From: Porphyromonadaceae bacterium
GTDB taxonomy: Bacteria; Bacteroidota; Bacteroidia; Bacteroidales; UBA11471
Length of the DNA stretch: 7,178 nt
Direction: 5' to 3'
Assembly (NCBI GenBank): GCA_021199145.1
Contig: JAJQIP010000184.1
Coordinates: 1-7,178, forward strand
Below are positions 1-6,960 of the stretch, piece after piece (within the stretch, counting starts at the first letter, position 1; the number at the start of each line of letters is the position of its first letter). Under the pieces are notes generated by a model. That model ran no database searches. It was not told the origin of the DNA and saw only the letters and a program-made list of their open reading frames with translations. A program made the translations under genes and the position numbers.

Positions 1-686
1 CGATTGCGTTGAAATATGCCAGTGAAGGGGCGAATATAGCCTTTACCGATTTGGTGATTGACGACAACGGTAAGGCTACTGAGTCGGAAATCAAGGCTTT
101 TGGCGTGAAGGCAAAAGGGTATGCTTCGAATGCCGCCAATTTTGAGGAGACTGAAAAAGTGGTCAATCAAATAAAAGAAGATTTCGGCACGATAGATATT
201 TTGGTGAATAATGCCGGCATTACCAAAGATGGGTTGGTTATGCGTATGAGTGAGGCCCAGTGGGATGCTGTCATAGCCGTAAATCTCAAATCCGCATTCA
301 ATTTTATTCATGCCTGTACGCCTATCATGATGCGGCAAAAGGGGGGCAGTATCATCAATATGGCATCGGTTGTCGGGGTACATGGAAATGCCGGACAAGC
401 GAATTATTCGGCTTCGAAGGCCGGTATGATTGCTTTGGCCAAAACCGTTGCCCAGGAATTGGGTTCACGGGGTATCCGTGCGAATGCCATCGCTCCGGGG
501 TTTATTATTACCGACATGACGGCAAAACTTCCTGAGGCGGTGCGTGAAGAGTGGTGTAAGAAGATACCTTTACGTCGTGGAGGAACACCTGCGGATATCG
601 CTGATGTGGCGACTTTTTTGGCCTCTGATATGTCATCGTATGTATCGGGACAAGTCATACAAGTCGACGGTGGCATGAATATGTAA
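1..686 (+). CDS. fabG: 3-oxoacyl-[acyl-carrier-protein] reductase FabG, 5' partial
   Basis: Cytosolic NADPH-dependent short-chain dehydrogenase that reduces 3-oxoacyl-ACP to 3-hydroxyacyl-ACP in each cycle of type II fatty acid synthesis. The reading frame is open from the left edge (first whole codon at base 3), so the gene begins outside the window. By comparison with the usual 244-248 residues, about 20 N-terminal residues are missing, including the TGxxxGIG dinucleotide-binding loop. Counting the TTG at base 9 as residue 1, the visible motifs are NNAG (67-70), structural Asn92, and the catalytic Ser120, Tyr133 and Lys137 (YSASK). The C-terminus VDGGMNM closely matches FabG, which separates it from other SDR enzymes. 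TTG at base 9 lies inside the conserved fold and is not the true start. The pseudouridine synthase gene follows after 9 bases, suggesting co-transcription. Family is certain; the FabG assignment is strong from the C-terminus and active-site spacing. Confidence 0.93.
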   Translation, partial: IALKYASEGANIAFTDLVIDDNGKATESEIKAFGVKAKGYASNAANFEETEKVVNQIKEDFGTIDILVNNAGITKDGLVMRMSEAQWDAVIAVNLKSAFNFIHACTPIMMRQKGGSIINMASVVGVHGNAGQANYSASKAGMIALAKTVAQELGSRGIRANAIAPGFIITDMTAKLPEAVREEWCKKIPLRRGGTPADIADVATFLASDMSSYVSGQVIQVDGGMNM

Positions 687-695
687 CCCATTGAA

Positions 696-1388
696 ATGAC
701 CATTCTCTATGAAGATAATCATTTGATTATCGTTAACAAGACCTGCTCGGAAATTGTCCAGGGGGACAAGACGGGCGATAGGGCACTGAGCGATACATTA
801 AAACTCTGGTTGAAGGAGAAATACAACAAACCGGGCAATGTCTTTGTGGGGGTTCCTCATCGACTTGACCGGCCTGTGAGTGGGGTTGTTGTCTTTGCCA
901 AAACGAGCAAGGCATTGGTGCGACTCAATGAGATGTTTCGTAGGGGAGAGGTACAAAAGTTGTATTGGGCTATCGTGCAGGCGTTTCCTGAAAAGGAACA
1001 GGAGGAATTGACACACTATCTGGTGCGTAATGAACGAATCAATAAGTCTGTGGCATGGGATACTCCGCATCCCGATTCCCAAAAAGCGGTATTGTCCTAT
1101 CGGGTTATATGCCGAAGTGATAGATATACATTATTGGAAGTAAATCTCCAGACGGGGCGTCATCATCAAATACGCTGTCAACTGGCCAAAATAGGGATGC
1201 CTATAAAAGGTGATTTGAAATATGGAGCCAAACGTTCTAATCCCGATGGGGGTATATCGTTACATGCCCGTCAGGTGCGTTTCATACATCCTGTGTCGAA
1301 ACAGCTTATCGACATTACGGCTCCTGTACCTGACGACCCTTTATGGAACTATTTTGAACGGACTCTTTCAGGCAAGGAACATCCTTGA
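696..1388 (+). CDS. RluA-family RNA pseudouridine synthase
   Basis: Predicted cytosolic enzyme that isomerises uridine to pseudouridine in rRNA or tRNA; the target base cannot be read from the sequence. The 230-residue protein has the family signature HRLDRPVSGVV (residues 55-65) with the presumed catalytic Asp58. It also has LQTGRHHQIR (151-160) and GMPIKGDLKYG (167-177), the conserved C-terminal elements of the RluA/RluC/RluD group. It starts directly with the catalytic domain (ILYEDNHLIIVNK), so there is no N-terminal S4 RNA-binding domain, unlike typical RluC and RluD. The usual VNKPAG segment reads VNKTCS, and TGRTHQIR has His in place of Thr; both make a specific name unsafe. The ATG at 696 is the only well-placed start, 9 bases after the fabG stop, and begins right at the domain edge. 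It probably shares the fabG transcript and ends before the terminator at 1498. Confidence 0.9.
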   Translation: MTILYEDNHLIIVNKTCSEIVQGDKTGDRALSDTLKLWLKEKYNKPGNVFVGVPHRLDRPVSGVVVFAKTSKALVRLNEMFRRGEVQKLYWAIVQAFPEKEQEELTHYLVRNERINKSVAWDTPHPDSQKAVLSYRVICRSDRYTLLEVNLQTGRHHQIRCQLAKIGMPIKGDLKYGAKRSNPDGGISLHARQVRFIHPVSKQLIDITAPVPDDPLWNYFERTLSGKEHP

Positions 1389-1497
1389 GAAGAGTGCCAA
1401 AAACAGGATAGGCGATTTTGTCCGGGAGAGAGGAAAGAGAGTTGTCCAGGTGTGTGAAAGGGTGTGGAAAGCAAACCCTAAAATTTTTTAAAGGAAA

Positions 1498-1535
1498 AAA
1501 AGAATGTCTATTCACTTTTGGATAGACATTCTTTT
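1498..1535 (+). terminator. hairpin terminator after the fabG/pseudouridine synthase block
   Basis: A perfect 14-bp inverted repeat: the arm at 1498-1511 (AAAAGAATGTCTAT) pairs with 1522-1535, leaving a 10-base loop. The right arm ends in TTTT and the left arm is preceded by a run of A, so the element could act on both strands. The stem is AT-rich, so it is weaker per base pair than a GC stem but long. It lies 109 bases after the stop at 1388 and upstream of the next promoter, as expected for an intrinsic terminator. Confidence 0.75.
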
Positions 1536-1603
1536 GTGAATGAGGGATATGTATATATAATTATGGAATACGAGGCTCAATCGTAGGCTAAAAAAGCACA
1601 AAA

Positions 1604-1636
1604 TTTGCCACTTTACGGGAAATTTTTGTACATTTG
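1604..1636 (+). promoter_or_regulatory. Bacteroides-type promoter for the kduI-kduD-lipoprotein operon
   Basis: TTTG at 1604-1607 and TACATTTG at 1629-1636 are separated by 21 bases. This matches the known primary sigma factor consensus of Bacteroides (-33 TTTG, gap 19-21, -7 TAnnTTTG). Transcription would start a few bases after 1636, giving a leader of roughly 40 bases before the kduI ATG. I see no convincing operator palindrome around it. Confidence 0.7.
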
Positions 1637-1681
1637 TAAACCGACTGTAGAATGAATAAGTAAATAAAAAATAGGTATAAT

Positions 1682-2527
1682 ATGAAGACAAATTATGAAT
1701 TGCGCTATGCGGCACATCCTGAGGATGCAAAAAGCTATGATACAGCGCGTTTGCGTAGAGATTTCTTGATTCAGAATCTTTTTGTTGATAATGAGGTGAA
1801 TATGGTCTACTCTATGTACGACCGTATTATAGTAGGAGGAGCCAAACCTGTAGGAGAGGTTCTTACCCTTGAAGCCATTGACCCTTTGAAGGCTCCCTAT
1901 TTCCTTACACGTCGTGAGATAGGTATTTTCAATGTGGGGGCAGGTGCCGGTCGTGTGACTGTTGATGGAAAAGTGTTTGACTTGGCCTTTAAAGAGGCTC
2001 TTTATTTAGGATGTGGTGACCGTACGGTGACATTTGAGAGCGTCGACGCTGCCAAGCCCGCCAAATTCTATTTTAATTCTACTACGGCACATCGCAACTG
2101 TCCCGATAAGAAAGTGACAAAAGAGAATGCCGTTGTTGCGGAGTTGGGTTCGCTTGAAGGTTCCAACCATCGGAATATCAACAAAATGTTGGTGAGCCAG
2201 GTTCTCGATACCTGTCAATTGCAAATGGGAATGACGGAATTGAAGCCGGGGAGCATATGGAATACTATGCCGGCACATACCCACAGCCGTCGTATGGAAG
2301 CTTATTTCTATTTTGATATACCTGAAGATGATGTCATTTGTCACTTTATGGGAGAGCCGACGGAGACGCGGCACATATGGATGAAGGGAGATGAAGCCGT
2401 GTTATCGCCTGAGTGGTCGATTCATTCGGCTGCCGCCACACACAACTATACCTTTATATGGGGTATGGGCGGCGAAAATATCGACTATGGAGACCAGGAT
2501 TTTTATAAGTATACAGATATGAGATAA
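1682..2527 (+). CDS. kduI: 5-dehydro-4-deoxy-D-glucuronate isomerase (4-deoxy-L-threo-5-hexosulose-uronate ketol-isomerase)
   Basis: Cytosolic zinc-dependent isomerase of uronate breakdown. It converts 5-dehydro-4-deoxy-D-glucuronate, which forms from the unsaturated uronic acids released by polysaccharide lyases and glycuronyl hydrolases, to 3-deoxy-D-glycero-2,5-hexodiulosonate, the KduD substrate. The 281-residue length is close to E. coli KduI (278). The cupin metal site is intact: His199, His201 and Glu206 in AHTHSRRMEAY, plus His248 in WSIHSA, each offset by three from the E. coli ligands His196, His198, Glu203 and His245. Other family blocks are the N-terminal RYAAHPEDAKSYDTARLRRDF and the C-terminal WGMGGEN. 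The ATG at 1682 is chosen because the conserved N-terminus follows it directly and it sits about 45 bases after a good promoter. First gene of the operon; kduD follows after 20 bases. Confidence 0.96.
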   Translation: MKTNYELRYAAHPEDAKSYDTARLRRDFLIQNLFVDNEVNMVYSMYDRIIVGGAKPVGEVLTLEAIDPLKAPYFLTRREIGIFNVGAGAGRVTVDGKVFDLAFKEALYLGCGDRTVTFESVDAAKPAKFYFNSTTAHRNCPDKKVTKENAVVAELGSLEGSNHRNINKMLVSQVLDTCQLQMGMTELKPGSIWNTMPAHTHSRRMEAYFYFDIPEDDVICHFMGEPTETRHIWMKGDEAVLSPEWSIHSAAATHNYTFIWGMGGENIDYGDQDFYKYTDMR

Positions 2528-2547
2528 AAAACTTAAAATTTAAAGAT

Positions 2548-3342
2548 ATGGTAAACTTTTCATTAGAAGGGAAATTAGCTCTTGTAACAGGAGCTTCCTA
2601 CGGTATTGGTTTCGCAATTGCCAGCGGTTTTGCCAAAGCTGGGGCTACCATTGTTTTCAATGATATCAAACAGGAGTTGGTAGATAGAGGTTTGGCTGCA
2701 TATCAAGAAGCCGGAATTAAAGCTCATGGATATGTTTGCGATGTTACGAACGAAGAGCAGGTCAATGCTTTCATTCGTCAAATAGAAAAAGAGTTGGGTA
2801 CCATTGATATCTTGGTGAATAATGCCGGTATTATCAAACGTATTCCCATGGTTGAAATGTCAGCCGCCGAGTTCCGGCAGGTCATAGATGTTGACCTCAA
2901 TGCCCCCTTCATTGTATCCAAGGCTGTTATTCCTGGCATGATAAAGAAAGGCCACGGTAAGATTATCAATATCTGTTCCATGATGAGCGAATTGGGCCGT
3001 GAAACGGTATCGGCTTATGCTGCCGCTAAAGGCGGATTGAAAATGTTGACCCGTAATATCGCTTCGGAATATGGGGAATTCAACATCCAATGTAATGGTA
3101 TCGGCCCGGGCTATATAGCAACTCCTCAAACGGCTCCTCTGCGTGAGCGTCAAGCTGATGGTTCCCGCCATCCTTTCGATGCATTTATTGTAGCTAAAAC
3201 TCCTGCTGCCCGTTGGGGTTCTCCTGAAGATCTGGTCGGTCCAGCCGTATTCTTGGCTTCTGAGGCTTCCGATTTCGTAAATGGTCATGTACTCTATGTC
3301 GATGGCGGTATTTTAGCTTATATCGGAAAACAACCTAAATAG
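2548..3342 (+). CDS. kduD: 2-dehydro-3-deoxy-D-gluconate 5-dehydrogenase
   Basis: Cytosolic NAD(H)-dependent short-chain dehydrogenase that takes the KduI product to 2-keto-3-deoxygluconate (KDG), which KdgK and KDPG aldolase then feed to central metabolism; neither of those genes is in this window. The 264-residue protein has the full Rossmann set: TGASYGIG (14-21), acidic Asp39 after the second strand (FNDIK), NNAG (91-94), Asn118, and catalytic Ser144, Tyr157 and Lys161 (YAAAK). The insertion QTAPLRERQADGSRHPF after the IATP segment and the end VDGGILAYIGKQP are typical of KduD and separate it from the FabG at the left edge. It lies 20 bases after kduI with an A-rich leader and no classical Shine-Dalgarno site, and 10 bases before the lipoprotein gene. 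Adjacency to kduI makes the assignment very secure. Confidence 0.95.
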   Translation: MVNFSLEGKLALVTGASYGIGFAIASGFAKAGATIVFNDIKQELVDRGLAAYQEAGIKAHGYVCDVTNEEQVNAFIRQIEKELGTIDILVNNAGIIKRIPMVEMSAAEFRQVIDVDLNAPFIVSKAVIPGMIKKGHGKIINICSMMSELGRETVSAYAAAKGGLKMLTRNIASEYGEFNIQCNGIGPGYIATPQTAPLRERQADGSRHPFDAFIVAKTPAARWGSPEDLVGPAVFLASEASDFVNGHVLYVDGGILAYIGKQPK

Positions 3343-3352
3343 AGATAAAGTC

Positions 3353-4600
3353 ATGTTGAAAACGAAGAATATATTTATAGCTTTATTTGTGACGATGTTG
3401 GTCGCATCGTGTGCAAATAAGGACGTAAAGATAGTCGTCACAAATCCTATTGATTTGGACCGTCAGAATGAGATGGTCGAGGTGAATATGGATAATCTTG
3501 TCTCGGCTTTGCAACTGTCCGATTCCGAACAGTTTGTTGTCCTTGATGCTGCAGGCAAGCAACTTCCTTATCAGATTACTTACGACGGGAAGCTTATCTT
3601 CCCGGCTACAGTGGCTTCCAACGGCACATCGACCTATACGGTGAAGGCGGGTGTACCTGACGCTGTCGAAGTCGTTACATGTGGACGTCAATATCCGGAA
3701 CGGATTGACGACATCGCTTGGGAAAATGACTGCAGCGCTTATCGTATGTATGGTCCGGCTTTGCAAGCTACCGGCGAACGCTCTTTCGGCTATGATGTAT
3801 GGGTAAAATCGGTGAAAGGACTGGTTGTTGAAGCCCGTTATGCCGGAGAGTTGAATCCTGAGACGGTAGAGGAAATCAACAGACTGAAAGAGACGGATCC
3901 GGCTGCTGCGGATGAACTCTATCAATCAGTATCGTACCATGTCGATCATGGCAATGGCCTCGATTGCTATAGTGTCGGTCCGACATTGGGTTGCGGTGCG
4001 ACAGCTTTGGTTGTTGACGGTCAAATCATTTATCCCTATTGTTACAAGACCTATGAGATTCTTGATAACGGCCCATTGCGTTTCACAGTGAAAGTTGTCT
4101 ACAATCCCACACAGGTGGCTGATAATGAAGTGGTAGAAACCCGTATCATTTCGCTTGATGCAGGTTCGCACCTCAACAAGACGGTTGTTGTTTATGATAG
4201 TTTGTCGGAGGCCATTCCTGTGGTAGCCGGTGTGGTTTTACACGAACCTCTGGAAGAATGCCGTTATGAGGCCAATGCTGAAGAGGGTTATATTTTGTAT
4301 GACGACCCGACCGACAATGTTGATAACAACAACGGTACGATTTATGTAGGCTGTGTATTCCCCGGCGATCTCGTTGAAGCCAAACCGGTGATGTATGATG
4401 AAGTGGAAAAGACTCAAGAGAGAAGCGGTGCTGACGGTCAGTTATTGGCTTATACCGATTATCAACCGGGCAGTTCACTCACCTACTATTGGGGTTCGGG
4501 TTGGAGCAAAGGTGGAATAGACAATCCTGAAATGTGGAGTGCCTATATTAAAAATGCCGCCGCAGCCAAACGTAATCCTTTACAAGTCGCTATCAAATAG
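3353..4600 (+). CDS. DUF4861-type lipoprotein of the kdu operon, function unknown
   Basis: A 415-residue exported lipoprotein of unknown function. The N-terminus has a short basic start (MLKTKN), a hydrophobic core and a lipobox VASC, so Cys20 should be lipidated after signal peptidase II cleavage. The mature start CANKDVK has only one early acidic residue, which weakly matches the acidic surface-export signal of Bacteroidota lipoproteins, so periplasmic or surface placement is open. The rest resembles the DUF4861 family. Recognisable blocks are ERIDDIAWEND (116-126) followed by RMYGPAL, HVDHGNGLDCYSVG (196-209), and an aromatic YYWGSGWSKGG near the C-terminus (378-388). These His, Asp and Trp-rich blocks suggest sugar binding or catalysis, but that is inference. 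It is the last gene of the operon, 10 bases after kduD and just before a strong terminator, so a role in handling uronic-acid saccharides outside the cytosol is likely. Family call is from memory of motifs. Confidence 0.82.
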   Translation: MLKTKNIFIALFVTMLVASCANKDVKIVVTNPIDLDRQNEMVEVNMDNLVSALQLSDSEQFVVLDAAGKQLPYQITYDGKLIFPATVASNGTSTYTVKAGVPDAVEVVTCGRQYPERIDDIAWENDCSAYRMYGPALQATGERSFGYDVWVKSVKGLVVEARYAGELNPETVEEINRLKETDPAAADELYQSVSYHVDHGNGLDCYSVGPTLGCGATALVVDGQIIYPYCYKTYEILDNGPLRFTVKVVYNPTQVADNEVVETRIISLDAGSHLNKTVVVYDSLSEAIPVVAGVVLHEPLEECRYEANAEEGYILYDDPTDNVDNNNGTIYVGCVFPGDLVEAKPVMYDEVEKTQERSGADGQLLAYTDYQPGSSLTYYWGSGWSKGGIDNPEMWSAYIKNAAAAKRNPLQVAIK

Positions 4601-4618
4601 TCTCTATAGAAAACTTGA

Positions 4619-4655
4619 AAAAATCCCCCGCAATGCTTTTTGCGGGGGATTTTTG
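4619..4655 (+). terminator. strong intrinsic terminator closing the kdu operon
   Basis: The arm at 4619-4632 (AAAAATCCCCCGCA) pairs perfectly with 4641-4654, leaving an 8-base loop that can shrink to 6 with one more A-T pair. The GC core is followed by TTTTTG, and the left arm is preceded by A, so it may also work on the minus strand. It begins 18 bases after the lipoprotein stop at 4600. Confidence 0.9.
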
Positions 4656-4700
4656 TGTAAGCGGATATTTTGTGAGGAATAGGGCTTTTTAAACAATGCG

Positions 4701-4731
4701 TCTGTTTTAAGTCGAAAAATGCTTATCTTTG
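4701..4731 (+). promoter_or_regulatory. Bacteroides-type promoter for purU-hisH-hisA
   Basis: TATCTTTG at 4724-4731 is a full match to the -7 consensus TAnnTTTG. TCTG at 4701-4704 matches the -33 TTTG in three of four bases with a 19-base gap, which is within the allowed range. Transcription would begin near 4737, giving a leader of about 20 bases before the ATG at 4759. That is too short for a leader-peptide attenuator or riboswitch. Confidence 0.65.
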
Positions 4732-4758
4732 TAAGCAAATCAATCAATTCTCTAAAAA

Positions 4759-5634
4759 ATGGCGAAGACTGTACAGAAAATGGGTAAGAATGCCATTCTG
4801 TTGATGCACTGTCCCGACCAATCGGGTATCGTGGCTGTTGTCACCGATTTTATCAATATCAACGGAGGGAATATTCTTTATCTCGATCAATACGTGGATA
4901 GGGAAAATCGCATTTTCTTTATGCGTGTGGAATGGGATTTAGACCAGTTTATCATACCGGAAGATAAAATAGAGCAGTATTTCCACTCTCTTTGCGCTAA
5001 AAAATACGACATGAATTTCAGCCTCTATTTCAGTGACAGGACGCCTCGCATGGCTATTTTCGTCTCAAAAATGTCACATTGCCTATATGATTTATTGGCG
5101 CATTATATGGCGGGAGAATGGGACGTGGAGATACCCCTTATTGTGAGTAACCATCCTGATATGGAGGTCGTTGCCAAACGATTCGGCATTGATTATAAAT
5201 ATTTCCCTATTACGCAGGAGAACAAGGCGGAGCAAGAGGCGGCCGAATTGCGCATACTGAAAGAGTATGACATAGAATTCATTGTCCTGGCCCGCTATAT
5301 GCAGATTGTTTCCCCGGAGTTTATCCGTCAGTATCCGAATCGTATTATCAATATCCATCATTCGTTTCTACCTGCTTTTGTAGGGGCGAAACCCTATCAC
5401 GCCGCTTTCGAAAGAGGGGTGAAACTTATCGGGGCGACAAGTCATTATGTGACGAGTGACCTTGATGCCGGCCCCATTATAGAACAGGATATTACACGTA
5501 TTTCACACAAGGATCCGGTGAGCAGCCTTATTCGCAAAGGGCGTGATTTGGAGAAAATCGTCCTATCCCGGGCTGTGGAGAAACATATTGAGCGTAAAAT
5601 ACTGGTATATCAAAATAAGACGGTTGTATTTTGA
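4759..5634 (+). CDS. purU: formyltetrahydrofolate deformylase
   Basis: Cytosolic hydrolase that splits 10-formyltetrahydrofolate to formate and tetrahydrofolate, balancing one-carbon pools and supplying formate for purine synthesis. The 291-residue protein has an N-terminal ACT-type regulatory domain (about residues 11-90, with CPDQSGIVAVVTDFI) and a C-terminal formyltransferase fold (about 96-280). The catalytic set aligns with the PurN/PurU superfamily: Asn198 and His200 in NIHHSFLPAF, Ser228 in GATSHY, and Asp236 in DLDAGPIIEQD. The ACT domain and NIHHSFLPAF separate it from PurN. The ATG at 4759 gives seven residues before a second ATG at 4780; I prefer 4759 because it lies close after the promoter, but 4780 would also leave the ACT domain whole. 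First gene of an operon with hisH (9 bases downstream). Confidence 0.95.
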   Translation: MAKTVQKMGKNAILLMHCPDQSGIVAVVTDFININGGNILYLDQYVDRENRIFFMRVEWDLDQFIIPEDKIEQYFHSLCAKKYDMNFSLYFSDRTPRMAIFVSKMSHCLYDLLAHYMAGEWDVEIPLIVSNHPDMEVVAKRFGIDYKYFPITQENKAEQEAAELRILKEYDIEFIVLARYMQIVSPEFIRQYPNRIINIHHSFLPAFVGAKPYHAAFERGVKLIGATSHYVTSDLDAGPIIEQDITRISHKDPVSSLIRKGRDLEKIVLSRAVEKHIERKILVYQNKTVVF

Positions 5635-5643
5635 TTTCTCTCT

Positions 5644-6234
5644 ATGCAGGTCGCTATAGTTAAATATAATGCCGGAAATATCTATTCGGTCGAATGTGCC
5701 TTGCGACGTGCCGGTGTTACACCCATACTTACCGACGACAAAGAGATTCTGATGTCGGCTGACAAGGTCATTTTCCCCGGAGTGGGTGAGGCGGCTACCA
5801 CAATGGCTTATTTGCGGGAGCATAGTCTCGATTGCCTTATCCGAGATTTGAAACAACCTGTTTTAGGTATCTGCATCGGCATGCAGTTGATGTGCCGTCA
5901 TTCTGAGGAGGGAAATGTGGATTGTTTGGGAATCTTCGATGTGGATGTCAGACGTTTTCGTCCGGAAACTCACGAACAGAAGGTCCCTCATATGGGTTGG
6001 AATACGTTGAACGAGGTTGACACACACATGTTCCCCGCAGAAGTCGAAGGGAAATATGTCTATTTTGTGCACAGTTACTATGTGCCCGTTTCTCCCTATA
6101 CGACAGCGACGACAGATTATATCCATCCCTTCAGTGCCGCTTTGCGGCGAGATAATTTTTATGCTATCCAATTCCATATGGAGAAGAGCGGAGTGGTGGG
6201 AGAGTCCATATTACATCATTTTTTATCTCTGTGA
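5644..6234 (+). CDS. hisH: imidazole glycerol phosphate synthase, glutaminase subunit HisH
   Basis: Class I glutamine amidotransferase subunit of IGP synthase in histidine biosynthesis. It releases ammonia from glutamine and channels it to HisF, which makes imidazole glycerol phosphate and AICAR from PRFAR. The 196-residue length is typical. The N-terminus VAIVKYNAGNIYSV, the oxyanion-strand region FPGVGEA (44-50), nucleophile Cys77 in GICIGMQLM, and His178 and Glu180 in QFHMEKS form the complete triad. HMGWN (116-120) and YFVHSYY (140-146) are HisH-specific interface elements. The one oddity is Met179 where most glutaminases of this class have Pro (FHPEKS). It starts 9 bases after purU, behind a pyrimidine-rich gap without a Shine-Dalgarno site, and ends 3 bases before hisA, so translation of the genes is probably coupled. 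Confidence 0.95.
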   Translation: MQVAIVKYNAGNIYSVECALRRAGVTPILTDDKEILMSADKVIFPGVGEAATTMAYLREHSLDCLIRDLKQPVLGICIGMQLMCRHSEEGNVDCLGIFDVDVRRFRPETHEQKVPHMGWNTLNEVDTHMFPAEVEGKYVYFVHSYYVPVSPYTTATTDYIHPFSAALRRDNFYAIQFHMEKSGVVGESILHHFLSL

Positions 6235-6237
6235 GTC

Positions 6238-6960
6238 ATGATAGAACTCATTCCGGCTATCGATATTATTGAAGGCAAATGTGTACGGCTTTCACAGGGA
6301 GATTATAACTGCAAAAAGATTTATAACGAAGATCCCCTTGAAGTCGCTAAAATGTTCGAAGGCAGTGGCTTGAAGCGTCTGCACATGGTTGATCTCGATG
6401 GGGCGAAAGCGCACCATATTGTCAATTATAAAATCCTCGACAGGGTGGCTTCACATACCGCTTTGACGATTGATTTCGGAGGCGGACTTAAAAGTGATGA
6501 AGATTTGAAAATAGCTTTTGATAGCGGGGCGAAAATGGTTACGGGGGGAAGCATTGCCGTGAAGAATCCCGATATTTTTGTCCGGTGGCTGGATCAATAT
6601 GGAGAGGATTGCATTATACTCGGCGCTGATGTAAAAGAGAAAAAAATCGCTATTAATGGCTGGCTAGAGGATTCCGGTTGTGACCTGTTCACTTTCGTTT
6701 CCGATTATCAAAAAAAGGGAATCAAAAAGGTAATAACGACAGATATTGCTCGGGACGGTATGTTGCAAGGTCCGTCGGTCGAACTTTATCAAGAGATGCT
6801 ACAGCGGTTGCCGGGTATATATCTTATTGCGAGTGGAGGCGTGAGTTGTACCGATGATATTGAATGTCTTAATAAGGCTGGAGTCCAAGGGGTCATATTT
6901 GGAAAAGCCTTTTTTGAGGGACGTATTACCTTGACCGATTTACAGCGGTTTACACGCTAA
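6238..6960 (+). CDS. hisA: phosphoribosylformimino-5-aminoimidazole carboxamide ribotide isomerase HisA
   Basis: Cytosolic (beta/alpha)8-barrel isomerase that converts ProFAR to PRFAR, the substrate of the HisH-HisF synthase. The 240-residue protein starts with IPAIDIIEGKCVRLSQGDY; Asp9 is the expected catalytic base and Asp131 in GADVKEKK the expected acid. Phosphate-site glycines are seen in DFGGGLK (79-85), TGGSIAV (102-108) and ASGGV (about 203-207), and TDIARDGMLQGP (168-179) is the classic HisA block that differs from HisF. The two-fold half-barrel pattern is complete and there is no sign of truncation. The ATG follows the hisH stop by 3 bases, so coupling is likely. The usual next gene, hisF, is not present in the 218 bases left in the window. 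Confidence 0.96.
   Translation: MIELIPAIDIIEGKCVRLSQGDYNCKKIYNEDPLEVAKMFEGSGLKRLHMVDLDGAKAHHIVNYKILDRVASHTALTIDFGGGLKSDEDLKIAFDSGAKMVTGGSIAVKNPDIFVRWLDQYGEDCIILGADVKEKKIAINGWLEDSGCDLFTFVSDYQKKGIKKVITTDIARDGMLQGPSVELYQEMLQRLPGIYLIASGGVSCTDDIECLNKAGVQGVIFGKAFFEGRITLTDLQRFTR

Larger units (their letters stand above)
1389..1681. other. intergenic region between the rluA-type gene and kduI
   Basis: This 293-base stretch has no gene I can support. The first 100 bases or so are purine-rich on the + strand and show no clear motif. A long hairpin follows at 1498-1535. An AT-rich stretch (1541-1600) leads into a Bacteroides-type promoter at 1604-1636, with an A-rich leader of about 40 bases before kduI. 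The region looks like a simple operon boundary: a terminator for the fabG block, then a promoter for the kdu block. Confidence 0.7.

Noticed and set aside
9..11. TTG at the left edge as a start codon for fabG
   Set aside because: The frame is open upstream to base 3, and the codon falls inside a conserved helix after the cofactor loop; the gene is cut by the window edge.
1222..1491. Open frame overlapping the end of the pseudouridine synthase gene and running into the intergenic region
   Set aside because: Most of it lies out of frame within a conserved gene, and the remaining tail has no recognisable motif or start signal.
1571..1590. AGGCT direct repeat (GAGGCTC and GTAGGCT) upstream of the kdu promoter as a possible operator
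   Set aside because: Five-base repeats are expected by chance, and there is no symmetry or second conserved half-site to support a regulator site.
2006..2374. Minus-strand open frame inside kduI
   Set aside because: Antisense shadow of a well-conserved gene; the residues show no domain pattern.
3383..3925. Long minus-strand open frame of 180 codons inside the lipoprotein gene
   Set aside because: It is fully antisense to a gene with a good lipobox and family motifs, shows no recognisable domain, and has no promoter or start context.
4655..4758. Riboswitch or histidine leader-peptide attenuator before purU-hisH-hisA
   Set aside because: The predicted leader is only about 20 bases, with no His codon run and no alternative hairpins; the only strong hairpin is the terminator of the previous operon.
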